DNA of 64,000 nucleotides from a bacterium (GTDB taxonomy: Bacteria > Electryoneota > RPQS01), in the NCBI GenBank assembly GCA_016702305.1, contig JADJEH010000001.1, positions 248,001 through 312,000 on the forward strand. The letters run 5' to 3'. A program made the position numbers and the translations under genes. Positions 1 through 7,566 of this stretch are shown here, one piece after another (the stretch's first letter is position 1; every line of letters begins with the position of its first letter). The notes beneath the pieces were generated by a model. That model ran no database searches. It was not told the DNA's origin and saw only the letters and a list, made by a program, of their open reading frames with translations.

Positions 1-1
1 A

Positions 2-1357
2 CTCGAGCAAGGCCGCCGCGCACTTCAGGTTCAGCAGCTGGCGATGCAAGTCATCGGTCACAATACGACCAATGCGGGCACCGTCGGCTATTCGCGGCGC
101 CGCCTCGATCTGGAAACCGCGCCGCCCGGCGAAACGGGCATGTGGGACACTGGTTCCGGTGTGGACGTGCTTCGTCTGGCTCGCGTGCGCGATCGCCTGC
201 TCGACTCGCAGATTCGCGGCGAAACCAGCGTGGCGTCTTATTGGAGTGAACGTGAGGACCGACTCGGCCGCGTTGAAGAAGTGTTCAACGCGCTCGGTGA
301 CAACAACCTTGGTAAACTGATGGACGATTTCTGGAGTGGCTGGCATGATCTGGCCAATGACCCAGAGAGCATGGCTCCGCGCTACGCTCTGCGTGACCGC
401 GCAGGTGCGCTTGTCAGCAGTCTCAAACGCGTTCACCAGAACCTTGCTCAGCAGATCGAAGATACCAACGCCCGCATCGGTGACGCCGTGAACGGGATGA
501 ACGATCTTACTTCGGCGATTGCGGACTTGAACGTCCGCATCAGCCGCGCCGAGCTCAGCGGTCAGGAGGCGTCGGACCTTCGGGACTCGCGTGATCTGCT
601 CGTTGAACAATTGGCGCAGATCGCCGACATTTCCGTACAAGATCAAAGTGACGGTTCGATTAATGTATACATTGGCGGCCAGATAATCGTTCAGCGCGAC
701 ATGGCAGTCCGCGTGAATGCTGATGAAACAACCAGCGACCCGAAGCGCAAATACAATTTGACGTTGGGCAGTTCGCCGCTAACGTGGAACCCCATGGGCG
801 GTGAATTGGGTGCCTTGATAGAGCAGCGGGACGTTGAATTGCCGGGCATGATTGCCATGCTGGATCAGTTCGCGCGAGAATTGAGTTCGTCCATCAATGA
901 ACTGCACATGCAGGGCTACGGGCTGAACGGCTCCCAAGGTCAGGAGTTCTTTCGGGTGGGAGCGACGGGCGTAGCCGATCTGGCGTTGAGCGCGACCATC
1001 ATGGATGATCCGGCCAATATAGCGGCGGCGAGCGGAGCGAATGCGCCGGGCGACAATTCCATGGCGCTCGCCATCGCGCAGTTGCAGCACAGCACGAGTA
1101 TAGACGGTGTCACGCTTGATCAATGGCTGCGGAATATACCGCTTGAAGCGGGCAGCCGCCGTGCTGCGGCAATTCAACAACGTGACATTGAGAATGCAGT
1201 GCTCGAGAATGCGGTGAACCGCAGAGCGTCCATCAGCGGCGTAAGCCTCGATGAAGAAATGGCCAGGCTGCTTGAATCGCAGAAAGCCTATGAAGCCGCG
1301 GCAAAAATCGTTCAGACCGTAGATGAAATGATGCAAACCGTCATTAACCTCAAGTAA
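2..1357 (+). CDS. flgK: Flagellar hook-associated protein 1 (FlgK), 5' end outside window
   Basis: FlgK forms the hook-filament junction with FlgL. The frame is open to base 2, and the residues before the first ATG (base 44) still match the FlgK N-terminus: a helix ending ALQVQQLAMQVIGHNTTNAG followed by GYSRRR. The true start therefore lies upstream, and the ATG at 44 is internal. The C-terminus carries the usual D0 helix (SLDEEMARLLESQKAYEAAA, then QTVDEMMQTVINLK), and the middle is rich in coiled-coil heptads. At about 450 visible residues it is close to the shorter FlgK proteins. The stop is one base before flgL, so the two are co-transcribed. The identification is firm; only the missing first 20-30 residues are unknown. 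Confidence 0.95.
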   Translation, partial: LEQGRRALQVQQLAMQVIGHNTTNAGTVGYSRRRLDLETAPPGETGMWDTGSGVDVLRLARVRDRLLDSQIRGETSVASYWSEREDRLGRVEEVFNALGDNNLGKLMDDFWSGWHDLANDPESMAPRYALRDRAGALVSSLKRVHQNLAQQIEDTNARIGDAVNGMNDLTSAIADLNVRISRAELSGQEASDLRDSRDLLVEQLAQIADISVQDQSDGSINVYIGGQIIVQRDMAVRVNADETTSDPKRKYNLTLGSSPLTWNPMGGELGALIEQRDVELPGMIAMLDQFARELSSSINELHMQGYGLNGSQGQEFFRVGATGVADLALSATIMDDPANIAAASGANAPGDNSMALAIAQLQHSTSIDGVTLDQWLRNIPLEAGSRRAAAIQQRDIENAVLENAVNRRASISGVSLDEEMARLLESQKAYEAAAKIVQTVDEMMQTVINLK

Positions 1358-1358
1358 C

Positions 1359-2309
1359 ATGCGCGTTTCTCATTTGCAGCAGCATCAGAGTTTCGTCCGG
1401 GACGTCGACCAGCGCCTCTATAACATGACGCGCATCCAGCAGGAGCTCGGCGCGGGACAACGCATCTTTCAGCCGTCCGAGGACGTCGCATCGGCGGGAC
1501 ACGCCATGGACTCTCGTTCGCAGATTGAGTCCATCGCACAGTATCGTCGCAACATCGAGAATGGTCAAGGCTATGTTGAAGCCGCGGACGCTAAACTAAC
1601 ATCGCTGGTCGAACTGCTTAACGAAATAGACGCGCTGGCACTGCAAGCCGATAACGATCACGTGACGCCGGAGGATCGCACTTTCGCGGCGCAAGAGTTG
1701 AATCAGAAGCTCGAGTCCCTGCTCGAATATGCCAATGCACAGGTCGGCGACCGCTATCTGTTTGCCGGGCACGGCACGACAGCGGCGCCATTTGCCGTGA
1801 CACGAGACGCCAACGGATTGATAACATCAGTTGCGGCTGTTAACGAGTCCATCTCCGGCCGCGTCTACCGTACTATTGACGAGAACGAGAATGTTGCTAT
1901 CAACGTGACCGGTGACCGCCTCTTTCAGCCGCAAGGCGAAGCCGGTACCGCGAGCGATATATTCTACGTCGTTGCTCAGTTGCGCGACACGATTGCCAAC
2001 GACAACACGCCGCCCACAGGCGAGGAGGCAACGTTGAGCACTCATGTTCTGCGCGATAACCTCGATGCCGTTCGCCAACGCATTGTTGAGCAGCAAACGT
2101 ATCTTGGCGCGCTGGGCCAGCGACTTGAAAACAAATTGAATGATCTATCGCAGGCCGAAATCAACTGGACAGAGCAGTTGGAGCAAGCGCAAGGCGCGGA
2201 CATGACGGATCTCGTCTCCCGACTTGCGGTGGAGGAGGGCGTCTACAACGCCCTGCTCGCCATACAATCCCGTGTGCTTTCACGTTCACTAATAGACTAC
2301 TTAGGCTAA
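1359..2309 (+). CDS. flgL: Flagellar hook-associated protein 3 (FlgL)
   Basis: FlgL is the second hook-filament junction protein and is flagellin-related. The 316-residue product has a flagellin-like N-terminal helix (MRVSHLQQHQSFVRDV, then LYNMTRIQQELGAGQRIFQP with SEDVASAGHAM) and a C-terminal helix with RLAVEEGVYNALLAIQSRV. The sentence GDRYLFAGHGTTAAPF is typical of FlgL (consensus ...YLFSG...). Length is normal for the family. It begins one base after the flgK stop and ends one base before gmd, so the junction genes feed directly into a sugar-biosynthesis and glycosyltransferase run. No promoter is seen between them. Confidence 0.95.
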   Translation: MRVSHLQQHQSFVRDVDQRLYNMTRIQQELGAGQRIFQPSEDVASAGHAMDSRSQIESIAQYRRNIENGQGYVEAADAKLTSLVELLNEIDALALQADNDHVTPEDRTFAAQELNQKLESLLEYANAQVGDRYLFAGHGTTAAPFAVTRDANGLITSVAAVNESISGRVYRTIDENENVAINVTGDRLFQPQGEAGTASDIFYVVAQLRDTIANDNTPPTGEEATLSTHVLRDNLDAVRQRIVEQQTYLGALGQRLENKLNDLSQAEINWTEQLEQAQGADMTDLVSRLAVEEGVYNALLAIQSRVLSRSLIDYLG

Positions 2310-2310
2310 C

Positions 2311-3351
2311 ATGAAGAAACGAGCGCTCATCACAGGCGTCACCGGCCAGGATGGAAGCTACTTAGCGGAGTTACTGCTCGACAAGGGCTACACCGTCTTT
2401 GGAATGGTGCGCCGTGCCAGTACCGAGAACTTCGCTCGCATTGAGCATCTGCGTGAAGATGTTACTCTCTTGCAGGGGGATCTGCTCGACGCGAACTCCC
2501 TTGAGCAAGTGCTGAAAACGTCACGGCCTGATGAAATCTACAATCTCGCGGCGCAGAGCTTTGTGCCCACGTCGTGGCAGCAGCCTATTCTTACGGGCGA
2601 ATTTACGGCGCTGGGAGTCGCCCGCCTGCTGGAAGCGCTGCGCAATGTCTGCCCGGAGGCACGGTTCTATCAAGCTTCCTCGTCCGAAATGTTCGGGAAA
2701 GTCCGCGAAGTGCCGCAGTGCGAAAATACGCCGTTCTATCCGCGCAGTCCTTATGGCGTGGCTAAGGCGTTTGGCCACTATATCACGGTAAACATGCGCG
2801 AATCGTACGGCTTGCACGCATCGAGCGGAATTCTCTTCAATCACGAATCGCCGCGGCGCGGTCTGGAATTTGTCACGCGCAAAATTACGCGCGCAGCCGC
2901 GGCCATTGCCCTCGGCTTGCAGAAACAGCTCGAACTCGGCAATCTTGACGCTCGACGGGATTGGGGATTTGCGGGCGACTACGTGGATGCGATGTGGCGC
3001 ATGCTGCAGCAGGACAGTCCCGGCGATTACGTTGTGGCTACCGGGGAGACGCACAGCGTGCAGGAGTTCGTGAACGCGGCATTCGCTTGTGTCAACCTTG
3101 ACCCAGAGAGTTTTGTTCGTATTCGCGCCGATCTGATCCGTCCCGCCGAAGTTGATCTATTGGTCGGTGATCCTCGTAAAGCACACGCAGATCTCGACTG
3201 GACGCCGAATGTGACGTTTCAGGGATTGGTTGAGATGATGGTGCGCGCGGACTATGACCACCTATTGCGAACTGCGACGCCGCCGCCGCGAACGATAGCG
3301 GCGAGGAAGACTGTCACATTGGAACGAGCCACGCCACCGGTTATTCGGTAG
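2311..3351 (+). CDS. gmd: GDP-mannose 4,6-dehydratase
   Basis: This extended short-chain dehydrogenase converts GDP-mannose to GDP-4-keto-6-deoxymannose, the precursor of fucose, rhamnose and related sugars. Visible motifs are the N-terminal nucleotide-binding loop GVTGQDGSYL (residues 9-18), the catalytic SSSEMFG (123-129), and YGVAK (Tyr148, Lys152). The NHESPRRG segment after the active site is highly characteristic of Gmd, and 346 residues is the usual length. A Pro/Thr-rich tail of about 25 residues follows the fold. It sits one base after flgL and 14 bases before a tandem glycosyltransferase, which implies that the product feeds the flagellar glycan. No GDP-fucose synthase or reductase is nearby, so the final sugar is not defined by this window. 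Confidence 0.93.
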   Translation: MKKRALITGVTGQDGSYLAELLLDKGYTVFGMVRRASTENFARIEHLREDVTLLQGDLLDANSLEQVLKTSRPDEIYNLAAQSFVPTSWQQPILTGEFTALGVARLLEALRNVCPEARFYQASSSEMFGKVREVPQCENTPFYPRSPYGVAKAFGHYITVNMRESYGLHASSGILFNHESPRRGLEFVTRKITRAAAAIALGLQKQLELGNLDARRDWGFAGDYVDAMWRMLQQDSPGDYVVATGETHSVQEFVNAAFACVNLDPESFVRIRADLIRPAEVDLLVGDPRKAHADLDWTPNVTFQGLVEMMVRADYDHLLRTATPPPRTIAARKTVTLERATPPVIR

Positions 3352-3365
3352 GCGAAGCAGGCGAC

Positions 3366-6029
3366 GTGGCAAATAGCATGTTACAAGAGAAGGCCGCGCA
3401 ATTGGCGCAACAGCGATCGCGCTGCGGTGCGGGCGAACGCCGTTGGCTGCGCTGCTACGAGCTGGCCGAGCAAGAGACGAATCCAGCGGCGGAAATCGCG
3501 TTGGCGCAAGCCGCGTCGCTTCTCACCGGAATGGACAGCGAATGGTATGCGGCAAGCCGTGATCGAATCGCCTCGTGGGTTTCGCCGAATGCTCTCGCAA
3601 ATCTGACCTCGGAGTTGGAGCTTGATCTTGTCCGCGTCAACAAGCGTCTTGCGGCGTATGCAGGTTCGTTCCGTGCAGCGCCTGCTGCACAAGACCTGTC
3701 TGCGCGTCGAACGACGTCCGGAAAATTGCGAGTTGGCGTGGATATTCGTCCATTGGCGATTCCATCTACTCGCAAGCGCGGCATCGGCCGCTATGTGATC
3801 GCCACGGTCAGCCGTCTCCTGCGTTTAGGCTCCATGCACGACTTCGTGCTGCTAGCAGAACCGGGAATCGCTCCGGACGAAGAACTTTACAGAGAGTTTG
3901 CGAGTCCTAACGCGAGCTTCCGCGCGATGGGCGCTGGCTGTGACGTTGACCTGGATGTATTTCTGCTGACTGACCCGTCGCCGATGCTCGCCGGACGGCG
4001 AACTGCTGCTCTGCCGATCGTCCGCTGTCCCTGGATTTCGATCATCTACGATTTCATTCCGCTTGAGTTTCCCGATCTGTATCTACGCGGCAGTCTTCAA
4101 CTCGTAGATGAGTACTTGGAGAATATCGAGACCGTCGCCGCTCGCTGCGAACGCGTCTTTCCGATTTCCAATTACGTCGGAATCCAGTGCACAAACTATC
4201 TGGACTTGCCCGCAGAACGTGTCACCCCGATTTTTGGCGGTGTTGACAATTTCTTCTTTGATGTGGCAGCGGCTGACCAATCTGGACAGCGCTCTGCACC
4301 CTACTTCTTGTATGTTGGCGGGGCCGACGCTCGCAAAAACGTGCCGCGCTTGATTGACGCGTTCGCGCACGCGACTCGACAACTGCCTGCTGATACGCAA
4401 TTGCTGTTCGTCGGCGAAATGAACGATGTCAAGACGCGCGACACACTGAATGCCCTGGGTGCGAATTTCCTTGCCGATAGAGTGATTGGTTTGGGTTCAA
4501 GGTCCGACGAGGAATTGCGCGCGCTGTACGCTAATGCATTGGCGACCGTGTTTGTATCCCTGAGCGAGGGACTTGGCCTGCCGGCACTTGAGGCAATGGC
4601 CGCCGGGTGCCCAGTTATTTCCTCAAACACGTCCGCATTAGGCGAAACGGTTGGCGACGTCGGATTGCTTGTGAATCCGAACTCAACTGAAGAAATTAGT
4701 GCGGCCATGCTGCGAATGTCATGTGACATGTCCCTGCGTGAGTCGTTGAGTCGCCGCGGCGTGGCGCACGCGCGTGGATGGACGTGGGATGACGTCGCCA
4801 ACAAGATCCTCGCTGAATTGCCAAAGCACGCCGTGCGTCTATCCGCGCGGCGGCGGACATCGCGGAAACTTCGCGTGGCAATGATAAATCGCGCCAACGT
4901 GTGGGATGCGCAAGGCGGTGATACCCGTGTCATGCTGCAAATGCAGCGCGCGGCGCAGATGTCGGACATAGAAGTCTTCTTCCCTGAGACGGACGAGCAG
5001 ACTGTTGCCGCAGATATCATTCACGTGGTCAACATGACGTTGCCGCGGCTGATGCAGCACGCGTTGACATTAGCTGAGCAATCAGGCAAGCCGCTCGTCG
5101 TCACAACGCTGTTCGAAGACTGGCCGCGCTACTTAAACGCTTCGCATGAGGCCTTTGCCGTTTATCATGCCTGTCGCGCGGGTCGTCTTCCCCGGGAAGA
5201 ATTGCAGACGGTGCTTAGCCGTATCGGCCGGGGTGCCGTGGCTCCGCAGGCTGCACAGCATGATGTTCGAGGTGTGGCGCGATTTCTGGCGTGCAGCGCG
5301 AGTGAAGCCGCCCGCTTGGCCGAGGCCTTTCCTGCCAGCGCCGATCGTATCCGAGTGGTGCCCTTCGAGGTTGAGGCACCGCTGGCGGCTGAAGACAAGA
5401 CACTCGCATCTTTGCGAGGTGCGCTTGGATTGGAGGAGTACATTCTATGTATCGGTCGCCTGGAAACACGCAAGAATCAACTGGCATTGCAGGCCGCGCT
5501 GGAGCATGATGACATTGCCATCGTCTACGCGGCAGGAGGATACTCGCCGCAGCCTGAGTATGCGAACACTGTCAAGGCCTGGCCGCGCCGAGGTGTAACC
5601 AAGACGCTGGATCGGATGCCGTGGCATCTGATGTCCGCTCTGATTCGCGGCGCCGCGGCGCACGCTCTGCCGAGCTTCTATGAGCTGCCGGGGCTCGTAC
5701 ACCTCGAATGTGCCGCTGCCGGCGTTCCGATAGTCGCGGCGGATTGGGGTGCGCTGCCCGATTACCTGCCAGCAGAAGCGTTTCATGTTTGCGATCCACT
5801 GGACCTTGATTCGATTCGTGTTGCAGTGAGCGATGCGATGTCGAACACGCCATCGCCGGCAATCGCTGAAAGTGCCGCGGCATTCTCCAGCGAACGGCTG
5901 GCCGACCGATTGCAAACGGTCTACGACGAAGTGATGAATGAGTTTAACAATACTGGAAAACGAGACCAGCGCGCAGCACGTGCGCTTAAATCTCCCTTTG
6001 TTCCCGGAGGAACTTATGCCGCTGTCTGA
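3366..6029 (+). CDS. Tandem GT4-family glycosyltransferase
   Basis: This 887-residue protein holds two GT-B glycosyltransferase units. After about 120 residues of helical N-terminus, the first unit opens with LRVGVDIRPLA and RKRGIGRYV. It carries the nucleotide-sugar-binding pattern SEGLGLPALEAMAAGCPVIS and GETVGDVGLLVNP. The second unit opens at about residue 500 (LRVAMINRANVWDAQGGD) and has PSFYELPGLVHLECAAAGVP and ADWGALPDYLP. Both units therefore retain the donor-site acidic motif, so two successive transfers are plausible. The start is GTG at 3366, and ATG at 3378 is an alternative. Its 3' end overlaps the next gene by 14 bases. Acceptor and sugar cannot be read from the sequence; the context points to flagellin glycan assembly. 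Confidence 0.85.
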   Translation: MANSMLQEKAAQLAQQRSRCGAGERRWLRCYELAEQETNPAAEIALAQAASLLTGMDSEWYAASRDRIASWVSPNALANLTSELELDLVRVNKRLAAYAGSFRAAPAAQDLSARRTTSGKLRVGVDIRPLAIPSTRKRGIGRYVIATVSRLLRLGSMHDFVLLAEPGIAPDEELYREFASPNASFRAMGAGCDVDLDVFLLTDPSPMLAGRRTAALPIVRCPWISIIYDFIPLEFPDLYLRGSLQLVDEYLENIETVAARCERVFPISNYVGIQCTNYLDLPAERVTPIFGGVDNFFFDVAAADQSGQRSAPYFLYVGGADARKNVPRLIDAFAHATRQLPADTQLLFVGEMNDVKTRDTLNALGANFLADRVIGLGSRSDEELRALYANALATVFVSLSEGLGLPALEAMAAGCPVISSNTSALGETVGDVGLLVNPNSTEEISAAMLRMSCDMSLRESLSRRGVAHARGWTWDDVANKILAELPKHAVRLSARRRTSRKLRVAMINRANVWDAQGGDTRVMLQMQRAAQMSDIEVFFPETDEQTVAADIIHVVNMTLPRLMQHALTLAEQSGKPLVVTTLFEDWPRYLNASHEAFAVYHACRAGRLPREELQTVLSRIGRGAVAPQAAQHDVRGVARFLACSASEAARLAEAFPASADRIRVVPFEVEAPLAAEDKTLASLRGALGLEEYILCIGRLETRKNQLALQAALEHDDIAIVYAAGGYSPQPEYANTVKAWPRRGVTKTLDRMPWHLMSALIRGAAAHALPSFYELPGLVHLECAAAGVPIVAADWGALPDYLPAEAFHVCDPLDLDSIRVAVSDAMSNTPSPAIAESAAAFSSERLADRLQTVYDEVMNEFNNTGKRDQRAARALKSPFVPGGTYAAV

Positions 6030-7566
6030 AAATGCATATCAGTACGACGTGTCCATCGTCATCCCCGTTTTCAATCGCCGTGATTTAACGGAGCGCTGCC
6101 TGGAAGCCATCGCGCGCAGTTCCAACCACGCGTCCTATGAGGTCATTGTGATAAACAACGGCTCTACGGATGACACGGCGCAGCTCTTGTCGAGCATCGA
6201 AGGCGACATGACCGTGATAACCAACAAGACCAACGAAGGGTTCGCGGCGGCCTGTAATCGCGGTGCGCGTTTGGCGACCGGACGTTATCTGCTCCTGTTG
6301 AACAATGACACAGAAGTCTCCGACGACTATCTTGACAATATGCTCGCAGCTGCAAACGCTCAGGACAAGTGCGGCGCGGTCGGCACGAAGCTGCTCTATG
6401 CAAATGGTCGCGTTCAGCATGCTGGGATCGCTTTTAATCAAGATGGCACCCCTTACCACATCTTCCAGAATTTCGCAGCCGATCACCCGGCTGTCACGAC
6501 ATCGCGCATGATGCAAGCCGTCACTGCAGCCTGCATGCTCGTTAGCCGGGAGGTCTACAATCAATTTGGCGGCTTTGACTCAGGCTATCGCAATGGATTT
6601 GAAGACATTGATTTCTGCCTGCGCCTGACAGAGCAAGGTTATCGCAATTACTATTGCGCCGATTGCGAGATCCTGCACCACGAGGAGTCAAGTCCTGGTC
6701 GCAAGGATAATGATCGCGAGAACTTGCAACGATTCAACGCGCGCTGGGCGGCGACGATTATTCCCGACGAAGAGCGTTATCTGGCCGAGTTTAATCTGCG
6801 CCTCGTGTGGGGAGCGCAAGGCGGACGTTACGAATCACTAACCGGCGACCAGACCGGCGGCAATCCGGATACGCCGTTGGACATCGCGTCGCTGCTGGAT
6901 CGTGCGCAGAAGAAGTACTTGGAAGGAAGGCACGATGATGCCGCGACCATATTGCATACAATTGTTGAACGCAAAATGACCTTTGCGCGCGACGACGAGT
7001 TTGAAACGTGGCAACTGCTCGGCAACTGCATGGCACGATTGAATCGCGCGGCTGAGGCGGAGACGGCGTTCATTCACGCAGCCGAAGTAAACAACGAATC
7101 CGAACGTCCGTTCTTGGGCCTGGGTTCCGTGGCGTTAATGCAGGAAAATTGGACCGCGGCGCAATACGGTTTCCTTGCGGCCTTAACTCGTAAGCCTGCC
7201 GCACCACGCGCGGAGTTTGGTTTGGGCATCAGTTTGGCCGCCCGGGGACGCCACAATGAAGCCTTGAAGCACTTTCAGCAGGTCGTCGCGGCCGATGCTC
7301 GCAACAGCGAGGCCGTCTTCTATTTATATAGATCCGCGCTCGAAGTCGGTCAGCCTGATGCAGCGATCAGTGCGTTGTCGTCCTACTTGGAGCAATTCCC
7401 CAATGATGCTGACTTCTGGTTCCATCTGGCCGGCGCACTGTGGAAGAACGGATCTCCCGATGACGCCATTGAAGCATGTGAGCGCGTACTGGACTTGAAT
7501 CCGCAGCACGCTGATGCGCAAAGTACGTTAGAATACATGGAAAGCCGTGTCGGAGCAACGGCCTAA
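6016..7566 (+). CDS. GT2-family glycosyltransferase with C-terminal TPR repeats
   Basis: I start this gene at ATG 6016 because a clear GGAGG (6006-6010) sits five bases upstream. An in-frame ATG at 5938 would lengthen it by 26 residues but has no such site. The first 250 residues are a GT-A family 2 domain: VSIVIPVFNRRDLTERCLEA, VINNGSTDDT, NEGFAAACNRGA, then LLLLNNDTEVSDDYL where NND replaces the usual DxD. It ends with GFEDIDFCLRLTEQGYR and a conserved HHEE. From about residue 290 several TPR units follow (for example FLGLGSVALMQENWTAAQYG). TPRs on bacterial O-glycosyltransferases often bind protein acceptors, so direct action on flagellin is possible. The 3' end overlaps the next gene by 20 bases. 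Confidence 0.88.
   Translation: MPLSENAYQYDVSIVIPVFNRRDLTERCLEAIARSSNHASYEVIVINNGSTDDTAQLLSSIEGDMTVITNKTNEGFAAACNRGARLATGRYLLLLNNDTEVSDDYLDNMLAAANAQDKCGAVGTKLLYANGRVQHAGIAFNQDGTPYHIFQNFAADHPAVTTSRMMQAVTAACMLVSREVYNQFGGFDSGYRNGFEDIDFCLRLTEQGYRNYYCADCEILHHEESSPGRKDNDRENLQRFNARWAATIIPDEERYLAEFNLRLVWGAQGGRYESLTGDQTGGNPDTPLDIASLLDRAQKKYLEGRHDDAATILHTIVERKMTFARDDEFETWQLLGNCMARLNRAAEAETAFIHAAEVNNESERPFLGLGSVALMQENWTAAQYGFLAALTRKPAAPRAEFGLGISLAARGRHNEALKHFQQVVAADARNSEAVFYLYRSALEVGQPDAAISALSSYLEQFPNDADFWFHLAGALWKNGSPDDAIEACERVLDLNPQHADAQSTLEYMESRVGATA

Noticed and set aside
779..1360. A 193-codon minus-strand frame opposite flgK
   Set aside because: It lies entirely within flgK, whose identity is clear; no ribosome site or homology.
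1647..1654. GCCGATAA, an exact sigma-28 -10 sequence, inside flgL
   Set aside because: No TAAAGTTT-like element lies 11 or 12 bases upstream, and it is within codons of a conserved gene.
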